Origin: an uncultured Eubacteriales bacterium
GTDB lineage: Bacteria > Bacillota > Clostridia > Oscillospirales > Oscillospiraceae
Direction of reading: 5' to 3'
NCBI GenBank assembly: GCA_900549405.1
Contig: URNZ01000015.1
Location: 1-36,079, forward strand
DNA: 36,079 nt
The notes below the pieces were generated by a model that saw only the letters and a list, made by a program, of their open reading frames with translations, was not told where the DNA came from and did not search any database. Of this stretch, positions 1-7,007 are shown one piece after another. The position numbers and the translations under genes are program-made. Numbering within the stretch: the first letter of the stretch is position 1; each line of letters starts with the position of its first letter.

Positions 1-149
<149 letters not shown>

Positions 150-174
150 GTTTTTGCACAATATGACAGCAAAC

Positions 175-210
175 ACCCCCGGTTCTGCGGAACCGGGGGT
201 ATTCTTGTTT
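175..210 (+). terminator. Rho-independent terminator after ppdK
   Basis: A perfect 11-bp stem (175-185 with 190-200, ACCCCCGGTTC) has a TGCG tetraloop and is followed by a T-rich run to 210. It closes the ppdK transcript. Confidence 0.93.
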
Positions 211-212
211 CG

Positions 213-241
213 TTGCATCTGCGCCGCACTTGTGATATGAT
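213..241 (+). promoter_or_regulatory. Sigma-A promoter for the exonuclease gene
   Basis: TTGCAT (213-218), a 17-base spacer and TATGAT (236-241), with a TGA just before the -10 giving an extended -10. It lies 30 bases before the ATG at 272, directly behind the ppdK terminator. Confidence 0.72.
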
Positions 242-271
242 GTTCAGGACATCAACACAGGAGCGGCTTAC

Positions 272-1231
272 ATGATTATTTTTGATTTGGAGTGGAACCA
301 CGGCTATAAGCCCCGGCTCCCGGATGAAATTTTGCAGATCGGCGCAGTGAAGGTGGACCGGCTGGGCGGGCGGATTATCGACACCTTCAACGCCTATATC
401 CACCCCTCGGTGTATAAAAAGCTCTATCACAAGGCCAAGGAGCTGCCGGACAAGGACCTTTATCTCACCTCGCCCCTGGATTTTCCCGCCGCCTATCGGG
501 CCTTTTACGACTGGTGCGGCCAGGACGCCGAGTTTGCCGGGTGGGGGACCCAGGACGTGCCCACCCTGGCTAAGAGCGCGGAGTATTATCACCTGCCCCA
601 GCTCACCGTGAAGCAGGAGTACGATTTACAGGCCGCCTTTTCCCGCACCCTGGGCATAACAAACTGCATCGCCCTGGAGAAGGCCGCCGCCTATTGTGCC
701 ATCCCCTATACCTTCGAGTTCCACAACGCCCTCCACGATTCCCTCTACACTGCCCTGGTGGGGGAGTTTGTGAGGCCGGACTGTCTGACTGTGCCCCCTG
801 CCGAGCCTACCCCCTTGGCGGAGCTGGCCCCCCTGTGCCAGCCGAAGGCTCTGCCTGGACCGTTTACGGACAAGTCTCTGCTGCTCAACGCCAAGGCCGC
901 CCGGCGGGTGATCTGCCCCACCTGCAAAAAGATCTATGGGGTCAGCGTGTGGCACCCCTTTGACGACGACATCTACTACAGCCGGGTGAAGTGCCAGGAG
1001 CATGGCCGCCTGCTGTGCCGGGTGGACGTGGCCCCCGCCCCCGGCGGGAACTGGAAGGGCACCCAGCTGGTCCTGCCGGAGCTGGACGCCGAGACCGCCG
1101 CCTACCGCGCCGCCAAAAAGCACGAGCCCATCCTCTGCGTCAAGGCCCGGGGCTACCACCGCCGCCGCCGGGGCCCCCGTGGGAACCGGGGAAACCGGTC
1201 CAATCGGGGCAACAACCGCAAAGCGGGATAA
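272..1231 (+). CDS. DEDDh 3'-5' exonuclease with zinc ribbon and basic tail
   Basis: This 319-residue protein starts with MIIFDLEWN, the exonuclease motif I (DxE) of the DnaQ/RNase T superfamily. Motif III is HNALHDSLYTALV (His-x4-Asp) near residues 151-163, so it is a DEDDh nuclease, most like the KapD/ERI-1 type. From about residue 213 a CPTC pair and a CQEHGRLLC group could form a zinc ribbon. The last 30 residues are nearly all Arg, Gly and Asn (HRRRRGPRGNRGN), an RNA-binding-like tail. It probably trims RNA or DNA 3' ends in the cytoplasm; which nucleic acid cannot be told from sequence. An AGGAG ribosome site lies 8 bases before the ATG. It is a single-gene unit with its own promoter and terminator. 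Confidence 0.85.
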   Translation: MIIFDLEWNHGYKPRLPDEILQIGAVKVDRLGGRIIDTFNAYIHPSVYKKLYHKAKELPDKDLYLTSPLDFPAAYRAFYDWCGQDAEFAGWGTQDVPTLAKSAEYYHLPQLTVKQEYDLQAAFSRTLGITNCIALEKAAAYCAIPYTFEFHNALHDSLYTALVGEFVRPDCLTVPPAEPTPLAELAPLCQPKALPGPFTDKSLLLNAKAARRVICPTCKKIYGVSVWHPFDDDIYYSRVKCQEHGRLLCRVDVAPAPGGNWKGTQLVLPELDAETAAYRAAKKHEPILCVKARGYHRRRRGPRGNRGNRSNRGNNRKAG

Positions 1232-1236
1232 AAAAT

Positions 1237-1280
1237 CCGCCCCCAAGCCGTTCCGATGGAACAGCTTGGGGGCGGTTCGC
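1237..1280. terminator. Bidirectional terminator between convergent genes
   Basis: A 12-bp perfect stem (1237-1248 with 1264-1275, CCGCCCCCAAGC) sits between two convergent genes. The minus-strand transcript gets the better T-run (complement of the A-run at 1228-1235), so it mainly ends the HAD phosphatase message. Confidence 0.85.
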
Positions 1281-1288
1281 GTTTTGCT

Positions 1289-2083
1289 TTACTGCTGGCC
1301 CCGGGCCAGCTTCACGATGTCGCCCACGCCGGGCAGGACCACGGAGGGACGGTAGGAGTAAGTATTCAGAGTCTCCTCCGTGGACACGCCGGACAGGACC
1401 AGGACGGTGGACATGCCGCTCTCCAGGCCGGAGATCACGTCGGTGTCCATCCGGTCCCCCACCATCACCGCGTCGGCGGAGTGGCAGTTGAGCAGGCGCA
1501 GGCCGGTGCGCATCATCAGGGGGTTGGGCTTGCCGCAGAAATAGGCCTTTTTGCCGGTGGCCAGCTCGATGGGGGCCACCAGAGCGCCGCAGGAGGGGGC
1601 AATGCCGCCCTCCACGGGGCCGGACACGTCGGAGTTGGCCCCGATGAGCTTGGCACCCTTATACACCAGGTTGGTGGCCTTGGTCAGGGTGTCCAGGGAA
1701 TAGGCCCGGCCCTCGCCCACCACCACATAGTCGGGGTTCACGTCGTTCATGGTGATGCCCGCGTCGTACAGGGCGTTGAGCAGGCCTGCCTCGCCGATGG
1801 CGAAGACGGAGCAGCCGGGGGCCTGCTCCTTCAAAAAGGCGGCGGTGGCCAGGGCGCTGGTGTAGAAGTGCTCCTCAGACACGTCCAGACCCAGGCGGGC
1901 CAGCTTCTGCTGGAGTTCCCGGGGGGTGTTGCCGCTGTTGTTGGTCAGGAACAGAAACTCCTTCTCCTCGTCGTGGAGCCACTGGATAAATTCCGCCACC
2001 CCGGGCAGCACCCGGTTTCCGTGGTAGATGACGCCGTCCATATCGCAGATGAAACCGCGCTTGGCGTTAAAATCAAGATTCAT
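1289..2083 (-). CDS. NagD-like HAD-superfamily phosphatase
   Basis: The 264-residue protein starts MNLDFNAKRGFICDMDGVIYHGN. DMDGVIY is HAD motif I (nucleophile Asp), FLTNNSG is motif II, the Lys of CGKPNPLM is motif III and MVGDRMDTDV is motif IV. The arrangement and length fit the NagD / 4-nitrophenylphosphatase class IIA family, which removes phosphate from small sugar or nucleotide phosphates in the cytoplasm. The frame stays open upstream to 2245, but the ATG at 2083 is chosen because TTTAGGAGG lies just before it and the family begins shortly before motif I. It is monocistronic, with a promoter at 2150-2178 and a terminator at 1237-1280. The substrate is unknown. Confidence 0.88.
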   Translation of the reverse strand: MNLDFNAKRGFICDMDGVIYHGNRVLPGVAEFIQWLHDEEKEFLFLTNNSGNTPRELQQKLARLGLDVSEEHFYTSALATAAFLKEQAPGCSVFAIGEAGLLNALYDAGITMNDVNPDYVVVGEGRAYSLDTLTKATNLVYKGAKLIGANSDVSGPVEGGIAPSCGALVAPIELATGKKAYFCGKPNPLMMRTGLRLLNCHSADAVMVGDRMDTDVISGLESGMSTVLVLSGVSTEETLNTYSYRPSVVLPGVGDIVKLARGQQ

Positions 2084-2105
2084 GATGGTTCCTCCTAAAA
2101 CAGGG

Positions 2106-2126
2106 GAAAGTCTGTCACAGACTTTC
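2106..2126. promoter_or_regulatory. Perfect 9-bp dyad in the HAD phosphatase leader
   Basis: GAAAGTCTG and CAGACTTTC form a perfect inverted repeat with a 3-base gap, about 25 bases downstream of the predicted -10 and just before the ribosome site. It could be an operator or an RNA hairpin near the start codon. Confidence 0.5.
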
Positions 2127-2149
2127 ACGAAATGAAAATCGGTAGGTCC

Positions 2150-2178
2150 AGCATATACCCTTTCTCCGGTCCCGTCAA
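2150..2178 (-). promoter_or_regulatory. Sigma-A promoter for the NagD-like gene
   Basis: On the minus strand TTGACG (2178-2173), a 17-base spacer and TATGCT (2155-2150) form a good promoter about 65 bases upstream of the ATG at 2083. Confidence 0.65.
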
Positions 2179-2200
2179 CCGGGCTTTGGTAAAAAAGACA

Positions 2201-2240
2201 TAAAAAAAGCAGCATCCCCCGGTTTTTGAACCGGGGGATG
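2201..2240 (-). terminator. Terminator of the SGNH/DUF4358 transcript
   Basis: A 12-bp stem (2213-2224 with 2229-2240, CATCCCCCGGTT) is followed on the minus strand by a run of seven T. It ends the transcript arriving from the lipoprotein genes at 2257-3691. Confidence 0.9.
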
Positions 2241-2256
2241 GGCATTTCCTGGAGCT

Positions 2257-2730
2257 TTAGTTCTTCACGGCATCCATGGCCGCATTCACATCCTCGGCCA
2301 CCACCAGCAGGACGGTGTTCTCTCGGGCGGAGGTCCAGGCGCTCTCCAGCTTGGGGATCTCTTCGGGGCGATAGTCCTTGTTGGTGTCGATCTGCTTCTG
2401 GATATAGCCATCCAGGGCGGTCATGGTGGTCTGGGCGGCGTCCTCACTGTCCAGGATCAGAACGGCGGCCTCCTCACAGGTGGCCCCGGCGGAGCGCAGC
2501 ACGGCGCAGTCGGTGAGCTGCTCCCGGGTAAGCCCCGCGTCGGCCAGACCGTACAGGGCGAAGGCGGTGTCCGCGTCCACGGTCTCCAGCTCCTCGGAGA
2601 AGGCCCCGGCTTCGGCGATCTTGTTCACGTCATCGGTGGTATAGGCGCTGCCGCCCTTTTCGCTGCTGCCGCAGCCGGCCAGCGCCGCGGCACACAGGGC
2701 CGCCGCCAGCATCACGCGCAAAAACTTCAT
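2257..2730 (-). CDS. DUF4358 lipoprotein
   Basis: This 157-residue protein has a lipoprotein signal peptide, MKFLRVMLAAALCAAALAGC, with a clear lipobox (LAGC), so it should be anchored outside the membrane. The rest (FSEELETVDADTAFALYGL, then a C-terminal Asp/Ala-rich helix) matches what I know of DUF4358, a family of small secreted lipoproteins of Clostridia with no known function. The ribosome site is AAAGGAAG. It lies 49 bases downstream of the SGNH hydrolase gene on the same strand with no terminator between, so they are probably cotranscribed. This suggests a shared cell-envelope task, but nothing in the sequence defines it. Confidence 0.8.
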   Translation of the reverse strand: MKFLRVMLAAALCAAALAGCGSSEKGGSAYTTDDVNKIAEAGAFSEELETVDADTAFALYGLADAGLTREQLTDCAVLRSAGATCEEAAVLILDSEDAAQTTMTALDGYIQKQIDTNKDYRPEEIPKLESAWTSARENTVLLVVAEDVNAAMDAVKN

Positions 2731-2779
2731 GTGGAAAACTTCCTTTCAATCTACTATTATCTATTTGAATTTTGGAACA

Positions 2780-3691
2780 TCAGACCTGGGGCTGCTCCCC
2801 GGTGGGATAGAGGGTGTCAAAGTCCACGGTGTGGGTCTGGAGATAGGTCAGCCACTGCTTGCACCAGTCGCTGCGCAGGTGGACGCCGTCCTTACTGGCC
2901 TCGGCGGGCAGCTCCCCGTTTTCGTTGACGAACTCGGAGTACAGGTCCAGATAGACCACCTGCTTCTCCTGGGCGGCCTTTTTGATCAGGTCGTTATACA
3001 CCCGCAGATGCTCGTTGGTGAGATAGCTCCGCTTGGTGGTCTGGGCGATGACCTCCTCATTCAGGGGGATCAGGTTCTGGACATAGATGACGGCGTGGGG
3101 CTGGATGCGGCGGATGTCGTCGATGGCCTTGCAATAGTTGTCGTAAAAGCCCTGGTCGTCGTAATAGCCCAGCTCGTTCACCCCCAGGGACAGATAGACC
3201 TTGCCATACTGCTGAAGGGCCAGGGCCTCCAGCAGGGTATACTCTTTTCCGTCGATGGTCAGGGCCTTTTTCTCCTCCAGCTTGAAGATGGACAGGCCCT
3301 TGGACGTCAGGTTCTTGCCCGTGCCGATGCCGCTGTAGATAAGAAAGCCGTCGGTGCGGGAGTCGCCCACAAAGGCGGCGTCGTCAAAATAGCTGTTGTC
3401 CACCGCCTCCCGGGCCGGGGCGGGCTGGCTGAAGTCATAGCTGCCCTGGGCGGTGAGCGCCGGGGCGGATGTGTCGGGCTGGGACTGGTCCGGCTGGCTG
3501 CCGTCGGGCTGCTGGGCGTCCTCGCCGCCGGAAGAGGACGCGCCGCCGCTCTGGCTGGCGGAACTGGAGGAGGAAACGCTGCTGCCTGTGCTCTGGCTGG
3601 AGGAGGCGGGCTGAGCCGTCTTTCCGCAGGCGGACAGGGTCAGGACGATGGCAAGAGCGGCAGAAAGGGCGCCGCAGAACTTTTTGGTCAT
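2780..3691 (-). CDS. SGNH/GDSL-type hydrolase lipoprotein
   Basis: The 303-residue protein begins MTKKFCGALSAALAIVL and reaches a lipobox (LSAC) near residue 20. It continues with a roughly 80-residue low-complexity Ser/Gln/Pro linker, typical of a surface-tethered enzyme. The catalytic domain shows the SGNH blocks: VGDSRTDGF (Ser nucleophile), SLGVNELGYY (block III, Gly/Asn) and DGVHLRSDW (Asp/His pair). Such enzymes are often acyl-esterases acting on cell-wall glycans or lipids. The ATG at 3691 follows AAAAGGAG; the frame extends further to 3784 but lacks a ribosome site there. The natural substrate cannot be read from sequence. It is the first gene of a two-gene unit with the DUF4358 lipoprotein. 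Confidence 0.85.
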   Translation of the reverse strand: MTKKFCGALSAALAIVLTLSACGKTAQPASSSQSTGSSVSSSSSASQSGGASSSGGEDAQQPDGSQPDQSQPDTSAPALTAQGSYDFSQPAPAREAVDNSYFDDAAFVGDSRTDGFLIYSGIGTGKNLTSKGLSIFKLEEKKALTIDGKEYTLLEALALQQYGKVYLSLGVNELGYYDDQGFYDNYCKAIDDIRRIQPHAVIYVQNLIPLNEEVIAQTTKRSYLTNEHLRVYNDLIKKAAQEKQVVYLDLYSEFVNENGELPAEASKDGVHLRSDWCKQWLTYLQTHTVDFDTLYPTGEQPQV

Positions 3692-3756
3692 GGGGGATAG
3701 CTCCTTTTCGGTTACAGAAGAGAGATAAAACAGATGTACGCGTTTCGTACCTAAAG

Positions 3757-3784
3757 AGGATACCACAATTCCGGCAAAATTCAA
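3757..3784 (-). promoter_or_regulatory. Probable promoter of the SGNH hydrolase unit
   Basis: TTGAAT (3784-3779), a 16-base spacer and TATCCT (3762-3757) lie about 65 bases upstream of the ATG. A short dyad GTACG-N5-CGTAC at 3736-3750 lies just after the -10 and could be an operator. Confidence 0.5.
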
Positions 3785-3918
3785 TATGTTGTTTCTTAAA
3801 ATTCTCTGAATTTCGTCCCTGATCGTGTCCCCTTGCCGGGCAAAGCGACGGGGCCAGATATTTTTTTGCCCTTTGGGCGGAATTTGTGAAATTTAAGGGT
3901 GGCAAACGGAAACAAATG

Positions 3919-3927
3919 TGATAAAAT
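3919..3927 (+). promoter_or_regulatory. Extended -10 promoter for the c-di-GMP regulator
   Basis: TGATAAAAT at 3919-3927 matches an extended -10 (TGnTATAAT); no convincing -35 is seen at the right distance. It is about 95 bases before the ATG at 4021. Apart from this and the SGNH promoter, 3785-4020 shows no gene. Confidence 0.45.
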
Positions 3928-4020
3928 GTAACCTGGATTTTTGTGTTAGCCACTTGGGCCATTCCCCTGCCCATGATCTTGGCCGCCATATCGGCCATAT
4001 AGAGAGAAAGTGATGACCGC

Positions 4021-6486
4021 ATGAGTATTGAACTGCAAGCACAGGCCAAGTCCCGCATTCTCATCGTAGACGACTCCGGCATGAACCGGATGATGCTCTC
4101 TGAACTGCTGGAGGATCGGTATGACATTCTGGAGGCATCCAACGGCGCAGAGGCCCTGTCCCTCATCCGCCAGAATCTGAGCAGTCTGGACCTGGTGCTG
4201 CTGGACATTGTCATGCCGGAATTGGATGGCTTCGGCGTGCTGGCCAACATGAAAAAGCGCCGCTGGCTGGAATTTATCCCCGTTATCATGATCTCCTCCG
4301 AGGGGGACTCCGCCTCTATCGAGCGGGCCTTTAACCTGGGGGCCTCCGACTATATCCAGCGGCCCTATAAGGGCTTTTTGATCCACCGGCGCATCATCAA
4401 CATCCTGGGGCTGTTCCAGCGCCAGCGGCGGCTGATGAGCCTGGTGGAGGAGCAGGTGTATGAAAACGAAAAGAACAGCCGGATGATGATCAATATCCTG
4501 GGCCACATCGTGGAGTTCCGAAACGGCGAAAGCGGGATGCACATCCACCACATCCAGGTCATCACCAAGCTGCTGCTCCACCATCTGGTGGAAATGACCG
4601 ATGCCTATCCCCTGAGCGAGAGCGACATCGCCATGTACTCCACCGCCTCCGCCCTCCACGACATCGGCAAGATCTCCATCGACGGCGACATCCTGAACAA
4701 GCCCGGGCGGCTGACCCCGGAGGAGTTTGAGATCATCAAGACCCACGCGCTCATCGGTGCGGAGATGCTGGAGCAGCTGCCCTTTTACTCGGACAACCCC
4801 CTCATCCACGCCGCCTATGAGATCTGCCGCTGGCACCACGAGCGGTATGACGGACGGGGCTACCCCGACGGCTTGAAGGGGGAGGAGATCCCCATCTCCG
4901 CCCAGGTCACCGCCCTGGCCGACGTGTATGACGCATTGACCAGCGTGCGCTGCTATAAGGCGGCCATTCCCCACGAGAAGGCCATGGAGATGATCTTAGA
5001 CGGCCAGTGCGGCGCGTTCAACCCCCTGCTGCTGCAATGTTTAAAGGACGTGCAATATCAGGTGGCCGATGCCATGCGCAGCGACGGCGCTCAGGAGGAG
5101 CCGGACCGCCAGGCGGTGCTGCGCACCACCGAGGAGCTGCTGGAGCAGGCCCCCGGCGAACACATCCTGTCCCAGGTCAAGCTGCTGGAACAGGAACGGC
5201 TGCGCCAGGAGTTCTTCACCGCCGGGGTGCAGGAGATCCAGTTCGTCTACGATGCCGAGCTGAAAACGGCCACCATCTTAAGGGGGGCCGCCCAGTTGGG
5301 GACTGGCGAGGTCGTTGTGGACCGGGCCAGCCAGGACCAGAGCTTTCTGGGGCCCGAAAACATGGAGCTCATTCGGGAGAAGGTCCGCGCCGCTACCCCG
5401 GAGCAGCCGGAGGTGAACGTGCGCTGTCTGCTGTGCGACCACAACGGGGAGCTGCACTGGCGGACCATCATCCTGCGGGTGATGTTCACCGAGCAGGAGG
5501 GCAAGCCGGTCTACACCTCCCTGCTGGGCCGCATCCTGCCCCCGAAGCGGGACCACCGCCTGTCCAGCTTTGACAAGGTGTCCGGCCAGAACTATTCCGA
5601 CGACCAGCTCCAGGACATGATGGAACAGCTGCGCTGCGTGTTCGACGTGGTCCGCCTGGTGGACCCGGAAAAAATGGAGGTGCTGGACGACGGCACCGGA
5701 GGCGGGGCCAGGGGCTGCAAAAATCAGCAGTGCCACGCCATATGGGGCAAGGGGGACCGGTGCAAAAACTGCATCTCCCTGAACGTCCTGCACAGCCGGA
5801 GCCAGGCGGCAAAGCTGGAGTTTGCGGACGAGAGCGCCTATGCCGTCTTCGCTAAATATATCCAGCTGGATGGCCATGACCTGGTGCTGGAGATGGTGTA
5901 TAAGATCCGGGAGGAGCTGCTGCTGGAGGCCTATGGCCGCACCACCTTTATGGAATATGTGAACAGCTATAACCAGCAGTTCTACCAGGACGTGCTCACC
6001 GGGGCCTATAACCGCCGCTTTTACGAGGAGCAGGCCAAGACCGACCACATCTATAACGGCGTGGTGATGATCGACGGCAACCACTTCAAGCAGATCAACG
6101 ACCAGTTCGGCCACGCCGCCGGAGACGCGGCCCTGCGCACCGTGGCCCAGACGGTGCTGGGCTGCATCCGCTCCACAGACCGGCTGGTGCGCTATGGCGG
6201 GGACGAGTTTATCCTCCTGCTGGTCAGCATCCCCTATGACGCCTTCCAGCGCAAGCTGGAGGAGATCGTGAGCAAGGTGGCCCGGGCCACCCCGCCGGGC
6301 CTCCCCCATATCCACCTTGGCATCACCATGGGCGGCGTATACGGCATGGAATCGGTGGAAGAGGCCGTGGCCATGGCGGACCGGCTGATGTATCAGGGCA
6401 AGCGCATGGGCAGCACCGTGGAGACCATCAACGTGGCCGACCACCCCGACATCCTGGCCGCCCTCCAGCGGCGCTCGGAGCGATGA
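4021..6486 (+). CDS. Response regulator with HD-GYP and GGDEF domains
   Basis: This 821-residue protein joins a receiver, a c-di-GMP phosphodiesterase and a diguanylate cyclase. The receiver (about 10-125) has phosphorylatable Asp62 in LLDIVMP. The HD-GYP domain (about 150-340) has H213-D214 and GYPDG at 280-284. A middle region (about 380-650) has PAS-like parts and four cysteines, C566, C571, C581 and C584 (CX4CX9CX2C), a probable metal site. The GGDEF domain holds an intact GGDEF at 726-730, the metal Asp of MIDGNHFK, and an RSTD inhibitory site at 717-720. It can therefore in principle both make and break c-di-GMP. The likely phosphate donors are the Hpt protein and hybrid kinase encoded next. 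The ribosome site (GAGAGAAAG) is weak. Confidence 0.93.
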   Translation: MSIELQAQAKSRILIVDDSGMNRMMLSELLEDRYDILEASNGAEALSLIRQNLSSLDLVLLDIVMPELDGFGVLANMKKRRWLEFIPVIMISSEGDSASIERAFNLGASDYIQRPYKGFLIHRRIINILGLFQRQRRLMSLVEEQVYENEKNSRMMINILGHIVEFRNGESGMHIHHIQVITKLLLHHLVEMTDAYPLSESDIAMYSTASALHDIGKISIDGDILNKPGRLTPEEFEIIKTHALIGAEMLEQLPFYSDNPLIHAAYEICRWHHERYDGRGYPDGLKGEEIPISAQVTALADVYDALTSVRCYKAAIPHEKAMEMILDGQCGAFNPLLLQCLKDVQYQVADAMRSDGAQEEPDRQAVLRTTEELLEQAPGEHILSQVKLLEQERLRQEFFTAGVQEIQFVYDAELKTATILRGAAQLGTGEVVVDRASQDQSFLGPENMELIREKVRAATPEQPEVNVRCLLCDHNGELHWRTIILRVMFTEQEGKPVYTSLLGRILPPKRDHRLSSFDKVSGQNYSDDQLQDMMEQLRCVFDVVRLVDPEKMEVLDDGTGGGARGCKNQQCHAIWGKGDRCKNCISLNVLHSRSQAAKLEFADESAYAVFAKYIQLDGHDLVLEMVYKIREELLLEAYGRTTFMEYVNSYNQQFYQDVLTGAYNRRFYEEQAKTDHIYNGVVMIDGNHFKQINDQFGHAAGDAALRTVAQTVLGCIRSTDRLVRYGGDEFILLLVSIPYDAFQRKLEEIVSKVARATPPGLPHIHLGITMGGVYGMESVEEAVAMADRLMYQGKRMGSTVETINVADHPDILAALQRRSER

Positions 6487-6505
6487 CAGATGACCCAATT
6501 CTCTG

Positions 6506-6538
6506 GCGTGTTCCCGGTCTTCTGCCCGGGGAACACGC
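6506..6538 (+). other. Intercistronic stem-loop
   Basis: A perfect 10-bp stem (6506-6515 with 6529-6538, GCGTGTTCCC) lies between the c-di-GMP regulator and the Hpt gene. It lacks a T-run, so it looks like an mRNA-stabilising or processing hairpin rather than a terminator. Confidence 0.6.
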
Positions 6539-6580
6539 ACAAGATTTGAGATAGAAACAAGATAGAAAGGACTCTTTACC

Positions 6581-6943
6581 ATGAATTTAAAAGAGCTCTA
6601 TGCCTGCTGCGGCGGCGACTTTGATACTGTGATGGATATCTGGCGCTCGGACGAGCGGGTGGCCCGTTTTCTGGGCCGTTTTCTGGAGGACGGCAGCTAT
6701 GCCAACTTCCACAAGTTCCTGGATGCGGGCAACCTGCCCGAGGCCTTCCGCGCCGTCCACACCCTGAAGGGCGTGTGCCTCAACCTGTGCCTGACCCGGC
6801 TGAGCGAGTCCAGCGCCACCGTCACCGACGCTCTGCGCAGCGGCGAGGATCACACCACCCCCGCCATGCTGGCCCGCTTTGATGCGGACTATGCCCAGGT
6901 GACCCAGTCCATTCGGACCTATCTGGCGGAACATCAGGGCTGA
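6581..6943 (+). CDS. Stand-alone Hpt phosphotransfer protein
   Basis: The 120-residue protein is a single Hpt four-helix bundle. The phosphorylatable His60 lies in AVHTLKGVC, matching the HxLKG motif of the family. It would carry phosphate from the receiver of the hybrid kinase encoded downstream to the receiver of the HD-GYP/GGDEF protein encoded upstream, in the cytoplasm. The ribosome site is AGAAAGGA, ten bases before the ATG. Its position between the two partners is strong context for a three-protein phosphorelay. Confidence 0.9.
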   Translation: MNLKELYACCGGDFDTVMDIWRSDERVARFLGRFLEDGSYANFHKFLDAGNLPEAFRAVHTLKGVCLNLCLTRLSESSATVTDALRSGEDHTTPAMLARFDADYAQVTQSIRTYLAEHQG

Positions 6944-6999
6944 TCCCGGCACGTTCTCTGCCCCGTATCTCCCCCGCAGCATTCATATATATGCAAAAA

Positions 7000-7005
7000 T
7001 ATACT
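7000..7005 (+). promoter_or_regulatory. Possible -10 before the hybrid kinase
   Basis: TATACT at 7000-7005 in an AT-rich island (6981-7018) could be a -10; no clear -35 is seen. If used, transcription would start after the ATG at 7008, which favours the TTG start at 7038. Confidence 0.3.
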
Positions 7006-7007
7006 AT

